The notes under the pieces are model-generated. The model searched no databases. It saw only the letters and a list, made by a program, of their open reading frames with translations, and was not told where the DNA came from. From Streptomyces sp. NRRL S-337 (GTDB lineage Bacteria; Actinomycetota; Actinomycetes; Streptomycetales; Streptomycetaceae), in NCBI RefSeq assembly GCF_000720175.1, contig NZ_JOIX01000123.1, forward strand, positions 1 through 16,148: DNA of 16,148 nucleotides. Direction: 5' to 3'. Numbering within the stretch: the stretch's first letter is position 1; each line of letters begins with the position of its first letter. Below are positions 1 through 6,151 of the stretch, in pieces. A program made the position numbers and the translations under genes.

Positions 1-97
1 GGGTGCGGTGACGGGCCTGCGGGGCCGGTGTTTGGGACTGCTGTCGCTTTACGTCCCAAACACCGGCCCCTCCGGCCCGTCCCCTCCCGTTGGGGGA
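1..97. repeat. 97-bp direct repeat, left copy
   Basis: Bases 1-97 are identical to 16052-16148, the last bases of the window. The element is non-coding and contains a large hairpin (10-81). Because the match runs to both window edges, its true length is unknown. It could be a dispersed Streptomyces intergenic repeat, a contig-end overlap, or a flanking direct repeat. I do not recognise it as the end of a known insertion sequence, and no transposase is present in the window. Confidence 0.95.
10..81. repeat. Long imperfect hairpin inside the left 97-bp repeat
   Basis: Positions 10-38 and 53-81 are inverted repeats, with 27 of 29 positions pairing around a 14-base loop (39-52). The inner 18 bp (GGGGCCGGTGTTTGGGAC, 21-38, with 53-70) is perfect. 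The two mismatches are at 18/73 and 20/71. There is no T-tract, but a stem this strong could still stop or stabilise transcripts reading leftwards from the repressor gene. The size and perfection suggest a REP- or MITE-like palindromic element, which is an inference. Confidence 0.9.
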
Positions 98-263
98 GTA
101 GGAAGAGGTGGGTGGGGGTGGGCGTTGGGGGTATCAGGGGCCCTTGGAACCCGTAGGGGACGGTCGAACAGATCCCGTAAGGGTCGCGAGGGCCCCCTGC
201 GGGGCCACAACCGGACACGCGGGCGGAGCTATTCCCGCTGACCAGCGACGTCAGGTGTACGCG
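98..263. other. Non-coding spacer between the repeats
   Basis: I see no credible gene. The stretch is G-rich at first (98-135) and then mixed. GGGGCCC at 137-143 is complementary to GGGCCCC at 190-196. A compact stem follows at 191-206. Bases 250-263 look like the decayed start of a third 58-bp unit. Open frames here continue through repeats into the antisense of the repressor and are not convincing as genes. Confidence 0.5.
191..206 (-). terminator. Possible terminator stem downstream of the LacI-family gene
   Basis: GGCCCC (191-196) pairs perfectly with GGGGCC (201-206) around a CTGC tetraloop. It lies about 185 bases past the repressor stop codon in the direction of transcription and has no T-tract, as is common in streptomycetes. 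It is weak evidence on its own; the much larger hairpin at 10-81 could do the same job. Confidence 0.3.
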
Positions 264-379
264 TACGCGGCGCCGCAAAGCGCAACGGCGAGACGCCCCG
301 CGGCGGAACAGACAAGTACGTGCGGGGCGACGCAAAGCGCAACGGCGAGCAACAACCGCGGCGGGACGGACAAGTACGT
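264..379 (-). repeat. 58-bp tandem repeat, two units (left array, inverted relative to right array)
   Basis: On the minus strand two 58-bp units follow each other (379-322 and 321-264). They begin ACGTACTTGT and contain the block CGCCGTTGCGCTTTGCG. They align with the right-hand array (15811-16042), one without gaps and the other with a one-base indel. A degenerate third start (ACGCGTACACCTGAC) follows. The period is not a multiple of three, so the array is not a coding repeat. Each unit can form a small 5-bp stem (CGCCG/CGGCG). The array lies just past the repressor stop codon, so it is probably transcribed in the 3' end of that message. Confidence 0.85.
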
Positions 380-391
380 GGGGGGCCACCC

Positions 392-1483
392 TCACCCGCA
401 GGGGCCCGTGCTCTCGCGGGCCTCCAGGTGGGGTAGTTCGCCCTGGACGGTGCGCGGCGGGCCGCCGTCGAGGACGGTGAGGAGCTCCTGGGCGGCGAGC
501 CGGCCGAAGCCGGGGGTGTCGCGGACCAGCGCGGTCAGGCGGGGGTGGGTGACCCGGCAGAGCGCCGAGTCGTCCCAGGCCACGATCGACAGCGCGGCAG
601 GGACGGGGATGCCGCGCTCGGCGGCCACCGAGGCGCCGGCCACCGCCATCACGTCGTTGTCGTAGATGATCGCGGTGGGTGGCCGGGCGTCGTCCAGGAT
701 GCGGCGGGTGGCCTCGGCCCCCTCCGCGTCGGAGTAGTCGGTGGTCACCGAGCGGACCTGCCGCTCGGTGAGGCCGCGGAGCGCCGCCTCGGTGCGCAGC
801 GAGCGGATCCGGCGGGCGGTGTGGGCGAGGCCGGGCAGGCCCGCGACGTGCACGATCCGGCGGTGGCCGAGGCCGTGAAGGTGGTCCAGGACGCGGGCCA
901 TGGCCCTGGCGTCGTCGGCCCAGACCGTGGGAAGCAGCGGTGGCCGCGCGGCGTCCGGCTCCTGGTCCGACGGTGCGGGGCCGGCCGGGCCGCCGATGGC
1001 GACGGCGGGCAGGCCGAGCGTGGCGAGGAGTTCCGGGCGGGGGTCCTCGGTGCGGGGGTCGACGACGAGGACGCCGTCCACCCGGCGCTCGGCCCACCAG
1101 CGGCGGTAGAGCGCGCACTCGGTGTCGAGGTCCTCAACGACCTGGAAGAGCAGGGCGACCTTCCGGGCCGAGAGCACTTCCTGGATGCCGGAGACGAGCT
1201 GCAGGAAGAAGGATTCGACGCCCAGGGTGCGGGCGTGGCGGGCGAGAACGAGCCCGAGGGCGCCGGCGCGTTCGCCGGAGAGGGCGCGGGCGGCGCTGTT
1301 GGCCTGCCAGCCGAGTTCCTCGGCGACCCGGCGGACCCGGGCGCGGGTGTCGTCGGAGACGCCCGGCCGGTCGTTGAGCGCGAAGGAGACGGCGCTCTCC
1401 GAGACCCCGGCCCGGCGGGCGATGTCCTTGATCGTGGGCCGGCGCGCCGGCCTGCGGCGGGCGGCCTCACCGGGCGCTGTCAT
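392..1483 (-). CDS. LacI/GalR-family transcriptional repressor of the glycan operon
   Basis: 363-aa LacI-family regulator. The N-terminal helix-turn-helix is at residues 17-36 (TIKDIARRAGVSESAVSFAL), followed by the hinge helix at about 62-70 (NSAARALSG). A periplasmic-binding-protein-like effector domain occupies about 75-355. In this family, sugar binding to the second domain releases the operator. The ATG at 1483 has a GAGGAG ribosome site 8 bases upstream. The gene diverges from the ABC transporter and glycosidase operon, and operator-like palindromes sit in the shared promoter region. It is therefore inferred to repress that operon and itself. The effector, probably a mannose-containing oligosaccharide or its breakdown product, is not visible from sequence. 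Length and architecture are normal for the family. Confidence 0.93.
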   Translation of the reverse strand: MTAPGEAARRRPARRPTIKDIARRAGVSESAVSFALNDRPGVSDDTRARVRRVAEELGWQANSAARALSGERAGALGLVLARHARTLGVESFFLQLVSGIQEVLSARKVALLFQVVEDLDTECALYRRWWAERRVDGVLVVDPRTEDPRPELLATLGLPAVAIGGPAGPAPSDQEPDAARPPLLPTVWADDARAMARVLDHLHGLGHRRIVHVAGLPGLAHTARRIRSLRTEAALRGLTERQVRSVTTDYSDAEGAEATRRILDDARPPTAIIYDNDVMAVAGASVAAERGIPVPAALSIVAWDDSALCRVTHPRLTALVRDTPGFGRLAAQELLTVLDGGPPRTVQGELPHLEARESTGPCG

Positions 1484-1499
1484 GGCGGGCTCTCCTCGT

Positions 1500-1515
1500 G
1501 CTGAACCGCATTAGT
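1500..1515. promoter_or_regulatory. Candidate LacI-type operator O1 (repressor leader)
   Basis: GCTGAACCGCATTAGT matches O2 (1615-1630) at 13 of 16 positions, including an unbroken CGCATTAGT half. It sits between the putative -10 box and the ribosome site of the repressor gene, near the expected transcription start, where binding would block the repressor's own transcription. An overlapping local palindrome, CCGCATTAGTGCGG (1506-1519), is also present. Binding is inferred from symmetry, repetition and position. Confidence 0.65.
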
Positions 1516-1522
1516 GCGGCTC

Positions 1523-1551
1523 AGTCTGATCAGCTGGGGACGGCGTGTCAA
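1523..1551 (-). promoter_or_regulatory. Putative promoter of the repressor gene
   Basis: On the minus strand TTGACA (1551-1546) is followed after 17 bases by CAGACT (1528-1523). This is a good -35 box with a weak but acceptable -10 box. Transcription would start near 1516, overlapping operator O1, and then reach the GAGGAG ribosome site. Confidence 0.5.
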
Positions 1552-1605
1552 ACGTGTACCGAACCCCTCGGCACGCCTTTCGAAGTCCCGTCCGCGGCAC
1601 GGGTG

Positions 1606-1635
1606 TTGACACTCACTAAAGCGCATTAGTAGCGT
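1606..1635 (+). promoter_or_regulatory. Putative promoter of the transporter-glycosidase operon
   Basis: TTGACA (1606-1611) and TAGCGT (1630-1635) are separated by 18 bases and match the streptomycete housekeeping promoter pattern. Operator O2 fills the space between the boxes. The start would be near 1642, giving a leader of about 110 bases before the ATG at 1755. Confidence 0.6.
1615..1630. promoter_or_regulatory. Candidate LacI-type operator O2 (operon promoter)
   Basis: ACTAAAGCGCATTAGT is a near-perfect palindrome (seven of eight base pairs) with a central CG, the usual layout of LacI-family sites. It lies exactly between the -35 and -10 boxes, so a bound repressor would exclude RNA polymerase. 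It shares 13 of 16 bases with O1, which supports recognition by the same protein. Confidence 0.7.
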
Positions 1636-1754
1636 CTGCCGCGTTGTCGCCCGAGGTCCTGCGGAATACCCGCCGAAACGGCCTGGAACGCTCTCTCCCG
1701 GGGCCGGTGCGCGGCATTTCCCGCGGTCTGGTCCGAGCAGAGGAGCCGCCAGCC

Positions 1755-3050
1755 ATGCGCAGAGTTACCGTTCCCCGCCGAGCCGGTGCCGCGGCCGTGG
1801 CGCTGGCCGTATCGGCGCTCACGCTGACCGCCTGTGGATCCGGCGGCGGAGCCGGGGACGACGTCTCGGGGAAGGTCGAGGGCCAGGTCACCTTCCAGAC
1901 CTGGAACCTCAAGGCGAATTTCAAGGATTACTTCGAGGGGCTCATCAAGGACTTCGAGAGGAAGTATCCGGATGCCCGGGTGAAGTGGATCGACCAGCCG
2001 GCCGAGGGTTATCCGGAGAAGCTCAGTGCGGACGCGGCCGGCGGCACCCTGCCCGACGTGGTGAACGTATCGCCGGATCTCGCGTATCCGCTGGCGAAGG
2101 CCGGGCTCGCCCTCGATCTGGAAAAGGCCGCCGGGAAATACCGCGGCGAATATCTCGACGGGGCCTGGAAGAGCCATGAGATGCCGGGCCTGCCGGGCGT
2201 CTACGCCTTCCCCTGGTATCTGAACACCGGGCCGATGTTCTACAACAAGGAGCTCTTCAGGAAGGCCGGACTGGACCCGGACAAACCGCCGACCACCTAC
2301 GACCAGCTCTTCACGGACGCGGTGGCGATGGCGAAGAAGAGCGGCCGGAAGATAGCGATGCTCGCCGGCACCCCGTCGATCGAGGACTTCGGCCGGTACG
2401 GCGTACGACTGATGAACGCCCGGGGCACCGAGTTCACCTTCAACGAGCCCAAGGGCGTCGAACTGCTCCGGCACTACAAGGAGTTGTACGCGGCCGGGGC
2501 GCTGGACTCCCAGGCGCTGACCGCACAGGCCGAGTCGGCGGGGCGGAAGTTCGAGCAGCAGTCCGTCGCCATGAACCCGGGCAGCGCGCTCGATCTGCAG
2601 AACTTCAAGAAGGACGCGCCGAGCCTGTACCGGCACATCGGCATCACCGACGCGGTCAACAACACCGGTAAGGCCAATATGTACGTCCAGGGCGTGATGG
2701 TGAACGCGCGGAGCGAGGTGAAGCCGGCGGCGGTGGCCTTCGCGCACTTCGTCACCGACAAGAAGAACCAGATGGCGTTCGCCAAGGAAGTCACGATCTT
2801 CCCGAGCACCAAGGGCTCGCTGGACGATCCGTACTTCACCAAGGAGGACGGCACCGATGCGACCCGGGTGCGGGTGGCCTCGGCCAAGTCACTGAAGACC
2901 GCGGTGAATTACACCCCGGTACTGCTGAGCGACCAGATGAAGACCGTGCTGCGCAATGCGGTCGCCCGGGCCGTGCAGGGCAAGCAGTCGCCCAAGGAGG
3001 CGCTGGACGGTGCGGCCGCCGAGTGCAATCGCCTGCTCAAGACCGGCTGA
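1755..3050 (+). CDS. Sugar ABC transporter solute-binding lipoprotein (family 1, CUT1)
   Basis: 431-aa extracellular binding protein. It has an N-terminal lipoprotein signal, with arginines at 2-3 and 8-9, a hydrophobic stretch at 10-26 and lipobox LTAC with Cys27. The mature part is a family-1 solute-binding protein. Characteristic stretches are the TFQTWN beginning of the first lobe and the GVYAFPWYLNTGPMFYNKELF segment near residues 150-175, which in this family lines the sugar cleft. The ATG at 1755 was preferred over upstream in-frame starts because AGGAG lies 9 bases before it and the signal peptide begins there. It is the first gene of the operon. The ligand is inferred from the neighbouring glycosidases to be a high-mannose N-glycan fragment; chitobiose- or other oligosaccharide-binding homologues would look similar. 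Confidence 0.92.
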   Translation: MRRVTVPRRAGAAAVALAVSALTLTACGSGGGAGDDVSGKVEGQVTFQTWNLKANFKDYFEGLIKDFERKYPDARVKWIDQPAEGYPEKLSADAAGGTLPDVVNVSPDLAYPLAKAGLALDLEKAAGKYRGEYLDGAWKSHEMPGLPGVYAFPWYLNTGPMFYNKELFRKAGLDPDKPPTTYDQLFTDAVAMAKKSGRKIAMLAGTPSIEDFGRYGVRLMNARGTEFTFNEPKGVELLRHYKELYAAGALDSQALTAQAESAGRKFEQQSVAMNPGSALDLQNFKKDAPSLYRHIGITDAVNNTGKANMYVQGVMVNARSEVKPAAVAFAHFVTDKKNQMAFAKEVTIFPSTKGSLDDPYFTKEDGTDATRVRVASAKSLKTAVNYTPVLLSDQMKTVLRNAVARAVQGKQSPKEALDGAAAECNRLLKTG

Positions 3051-3063
3051 GCCCGAGGCCGCC

Positions 3064-3933
3064 GTGAAAAGGCACCATTGTGCGAGTCCCTGGCTGTTCC
3101 TCGCCCCCGGACTGCTGATCGCCCTCGCCTTCGGCCTGTATCCGTTCCTCAGCACGGTGGCGCATTCCTTCACCGATGCCCGCACGCTCACCGCCGGGCA
3201 GTTCGTCGGGGGCGCGAATTACCGCGAGCTGATCCACGACGCGATGTTCTGGACCGGGCTGCGCAACAGCGTGCTGTACGTCCTCGGGGTCGTACCGCTG
3301 CTGGTGATCCTGCCGCTGCTGCTGGCGATGCTGGTGCAGCGGCGGATTCCCGGGATCGCCTTCTTCCGGGCCGCGTTCTACACCCCGGTGGTCGCCTCGG
3401 TCGTGGTGGTGTCGCTGATCTGGGTGTGGCTGCTGGACGACCGAGGGCTGATCAACGCGCTGCTGGAGGGTCTGGGCTTCGGGACCGTCGGGTTCCTCAG
3501 CGATCCGTGGCTGCTGCTGCTCAGCGCCATGGCGGTCACCGTCTGGAAGGGCCTCGGCTACTACATGATCATTTATCTGGCGGCGCTGGCCAACGTCCCC
3601 GGGGAGCTGCACGAGGCCTGTGCGGTCGACGGGGCCGGTGCGGTGCGCCGCTTCCTGACCGTGACGGTGCCGGCGCTGCGTTCCACGATGGTGCTGGTGG
3701 CGGCGCTCTCGTCGGTCAGCGCGTTCAAGGTGTTCTCCGAGGTCTATCTGATGGCCGGCCCGACCGGCGGGCCCGGCGGCGAGGACACCACGCTGGTGAT
3801 GCTCGTCCAGCAGGCCGGCACCGGCCTGTCCGGCCGGGTCGGCTATGCCTCGGCGCTGTCCGTCGTGGTCTTCGTGATCACCCTGGGCCTGATGCTGCTG
3901 GTGCTGCGCGCGAACCGCAAGGAGGAGGCATGA
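3064..3933 (+). CDS. Sugar ABC transporter permease, MalF-type
   Basis: 289-aa integral membrane protein with about six hydrophobic segments, the first at residues 9-28. The binding-protein-dependent permease signature (EAA loop) is at 181-204, reading ELHEACAVDGAGAVRRFLTV and then a VPAL ending. This loop docks on the ATPase in the known family. The GTG at 3064 is chosen because it lies 13 bases after the upstream stop with a short GAGG ahead. The longer open frame overlaps the binding-protein gene and would add an implausible arginine-rich N-terminus. It forms a heterodimer with the next gene product. A slightly different start cannot be ruled out. Confidence 0.9.
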   Translation: MKRHHCASPWLFLAPGLLIALAFGLYPFLSTVAHSFTDARTLTAGQFVGGANYRELIHDAMFWTGLRNSVLYVLGVVPLLVILPLLLAMLVQRRIPGIAFFRAAFYTPVVASVVVVSLIWVWLLDDRGLINALLEGLGFGTVGFLSDPWLLLLSAMAVTVWKGLGYYMIIYLAALANVPGELHEACAVDGAGAVRRFLTVTVPALRSTMVLVAALSSVSAFKVFSEVYLMAGPTGGPGGEDTTLVMLVQQAGTGLSGRVGYASALSVVVFVITLGLMLLVLRANRKEEA

Positions 3934-4793
3934 GCGCGACCGCGCCGCGGTACGGGCGCGCCGGGCGGCGGCCGTCGCGGTGGCAGCTGGCGCTGCGCTA
4001 CGCCCTGCTGCTCGCCGTACTGGCGCTGACCGTCGGGCCGTTCCTCTGGCAGCTGTCCACCTCCCTCAAGGGCCCCGGTGAGGACATCTACCGCTATCCG
4101 CCGAGCCTGGTCCCGCATCAGGTGACGCTGGCGAACTACGCGGGTGTGGCCCGGATCATCCCGGTCTGGGACTTCGCCCTGAACTCCCTGAAGGTCGCCA
4201 CCACCAATGTGCTCACCAACTGCGCGGGCGCGGCGCTCGCCGGCTATGCCCTCGCCCGGCTGCGTTTCCGGGGCCGCCGGATGGCGCTGGTGGTCTTCCT
4301 GATGGCGATGCTGGTCCCGGTCGAGAGCATCATGATCGCCCAGTTCTTGACGATGCGGATGCTGCAGCTCAACAACACCCTGCTCGGGGTGGTGCTGCCG
4401 GGCTGCGTCGGCGCGATGAACGTGCTGCTGATGCGTAATGCCTTCGCGGCGCTGCCGTACGAGGTGGAGGAGGCGGCGTTCGTCGACGGCGCCAACGCCT
4501 GGCAGCGGTTCGTGCGGATCGCGCTGCCGTCGGTGCGGGGCACCCTCGCGGTGGTGGCGATCTTCGCCTTCATGGGGGCCTGGGACGACTTCCTGTGGCC
4601 GCTGATCGTGCTGAGCGACCAGTCGAAGTTCACCCTGACCATCGGCCTGAACTTCCTGCACGGCACCTTCGCCGACAACCAGCGGCTGGTGGCGGCCGGC
4701 ACCGTCATCGCCGTGCTCCCGCTGATCGTGCTCTTCGCCTGCCTCCAGCGCTCCTTCTTCCGCGGTGTCGGCGAGGGCGCCGTCAAGGGCTGA
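3930..4793 (+). CDS. Sugar ABC transporter permease, MalG-type
   Basis: 287-aa partner permease. It has a basic N-terminus, a first membrane segment at about residues 21-41, a typical MalG periplasmic stretch (TLANYAGV) and an EAA loop at 178-200 (EVEEAAFVDGANAWQRFVRI, then ALP). The ATG overlaps the stop of the MalF-type gene (ATGA), with GGAGGAGG just upstream, so the two are translationally coupled. No ATPase follows. In streptomycetes such carbohydrate importers typically share the MsiK ATPase encoded elsewhere, which is the likely arrangement here. Confidence 0.92.
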   Translation: MSATAPRYGRAGRRPSRWQLALRYALLLAVLALTVGPFLWQLSTSLKGPGEDIYRYPPSLVPHQVTLANYAGVARIIPVWDFALNSLKVATTNVLTNCAGAALAGYALARLRFRGRRMALVVFLMAMLVPVESIMIAQFLTMRMLQLNNTLLGVVLPGCVGAMNVLLMRNAFAALPYEVEEAAFVDGANAWQRFVRIALPSVRGTLAVVAIFAFMGAWDDFLWPLIVLSDQSKFTLTIGLNFLHGTFADNQRLVAAGTVIAVLPLIVLFACLQRSFFRGVGEGAVKG

Positions 4794-4843
4794 GCCCGGA
4801 AACGGCCAGCCGTACCCCGCCGCCTCGACCCCACAGGAGTCCC

Positions 4844-6151
4844 ATGCGATTCGGCGTCAACTACACACCCACCCAGGGCTGGTTCCACCACTGGCTGGAC
4901 TTCGACCTCGACGCGGTGCGCGCGGACCTCGACTCCGTCGCCGCGCTCGGCCTGGACCACGTCCGGGTCTTCCCGCTCTGGCCGCTGTTCCAGCCGAACC
5001 GGACGCTGATCCGGCCGCGCGCCGTGGAGCAGCTGGTGCGGCTCGCGGACGCGGCGGCCGAGCGGGGGCTCGATGTCGCCGTCGACGGGCTGCAGGGGCA
5101 TCTGTCGAGCTTCGACTTCCTGCCCGCCTGGACGCGGACCTGGCACCGCCGCAACCTCTTCACCGACCCGGAGGTACTGGCGGGCCAGGAGGAGTACCTG
5201 CGCACGCTGGCGGCCGCGCTCGCCGACCGCCCCCACTTCCTCGGGATGACCCTGGGCAACGAGATCAACCAGTTCTCCGACGGCCCGCACCCGGACCCGG
5301 ACCGCCTCACCGGCACGGAGGCCGCGGCCTGGCTGGAGCGGATGCTGGCGGCCTGCGAGCGCGGCGCGCCGGGCCGGATGCATCTGCACGCCGCGTACGA
5401 CGCCGCCTGGTACCGCGACGGCCATCCGTTCACCCCGGCGCAGGCGGCCCGGCTGGGTGCCGTGACGGCCGTGCACTCCTGGGTGTTCAACGGCACCGCG
5501 CAGCGCCACGGGCCGGGGGGCACCGCCACCGAGCAGCACGCCGCCTATCTCGTCGAGCTCTCCAAGGCGTGGGCGAGCGACCCGCACCGCCCGGTGTGGC
5601 TCCAGGAGGTCGGCGCGCCGGCACCGCACATCCCCGCGGAGCGGGCGGCGCACTTCACCGCGGCGACCGTCGCGGCCGTCCTGGACTGCCCGGACCTGTG
5701 GGGCGTCACCTGGTGGTGTTCGCACGACGTGTCCCGGTCGCTGGCGGACTTCCCGGAGCTGGAGTACGGGCTCGGGCTGCTGGGCACCGACCGTACGGTC
5801 AAGCCGGCCGGGCGGGCGCTGGCGGCGCTGGCCGCCGAGTGGCGCGGACGGGAGCACCGGCCGCCGGTGCGGAGCTGCGCGCTGGTCGTGGACGTGGGCG
5901 GGGCCGACACGGCGCCGCACCGGTCGGTCTGTGCGCCCGGCGGACCGGTCTTCGAGGCCTGGGCGGAGCTGGCCGCCCAGGGCGCCCGCCCGGCTCTCGT
6001 ACTGGCCGAACTCGCCGAGGACCGGGAGCATTTGGCGTCCCGCGGCATCACCGAGGTCGTGTCGCCCGGCGAGGTGCGCGCAGCCGGCGGCCCGGCCCGC
6101 GCCGCGCGTCGCCGGCCGCCGTCCGTTCCCTACCGGAGGAGCACCTCATGA
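4844..6151 (+). CDS. Cytoplasmic GH5-like glycosidase, probable Man-beta-1,4-GlcNAc beta-mannosidase (GH5_18-like)
   Basis: 435-aa clan GH-A (beta/alpha)8 glycosidase. The barrel begins at once (MRFGVNYTPTQGWFHHWLD) and runs to about residue 330. Visible catalytic residues are the acid/base Glu140 in LGNEIN and the likely nucleophile Glu255 in VWLQEVGAP. The aromatic block WGVTWWCSHD (286-295) fits substrate binding. There is no signal peptide, so it should act in the cytoplasm on imported sugar. My reading as GH5_18-like rests on overall resemblance to bifidobacterial N-glycan-core mannosidases and on the GH85 and GH38 neighbours. A general beta-mannosidase or mannanase is the alternative. 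Residues 335-420 form an unassigned alpha/beta extension and the last 20 residues are low complexity. AGGAG lies 4 bases before the ATG. Confidence 0.82.
   Translation: MRFGVNYTPTQGWFHHWLDFDLDAVRADLDSVAALGLDHVRVFPLWPLFQPNRTLIRPRAVEQLVRLADAAAERGLDVAVDGLQGHLSSFDFLPAWTRTWHRRNLFTDPEVLAGQEEYLRTLAAALADRPHFLGMTLGNEINQFSDGPHPDPDRLTGTEAAAWLERMLAACERGAPGRMHLHAAYDAAWYRDGHPFTPAQAARLGAVTAVHSWVFNGTAQRHGPGGTATEQHAAYLVELSKAWASDPHRPVWLQEVGAPAPHIPAERAAHFTAATVAAVLDCPDLWGVTWWCSHDVSRSLADFPELEYGLGLLGTDRTVKPAGRALAALAAEWRGREHRPPVRSCALVVDVGGADTAPHRSVCAPGGPVFEAWAELAAQGARPALVLAELAEDREHLASRGITEVVSPGEVRAAGGPARAARRRPPSVPYRRSTS

Noticed and set aside
98..263. tRNA or other structured RNA gene in the left spacer
   Set aside because: The complementary GGGGCCC/GGGCCCC pair does not enclose recognisable D, anticodon and T arms, and no T-loop motif is present.
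8..665. Plus-strand frames starting in the left repeat region
   Set aside because: They begin in the hairpin repeat or spacer, pass through the 58-bp units and run antisense into the repressor; composition and start context are not gene-like.
545..1504. 319-aa plus-strand frame opposite the LacI-family gene
   Set aside because: The opposite strand encodes a full LacI-type helix-turn-helix and effector domain; this frame is its Gly/Ala/Asp-rich shadow.
1644..1754. Upstream TTG start extending the binding protein by 37 residues
   Set aside because: It would place an Arg-rich stretch before the lipoprotein signal and lacks a ribosome site, whereas the ATG at 1755 has AGGAG at good spacing.
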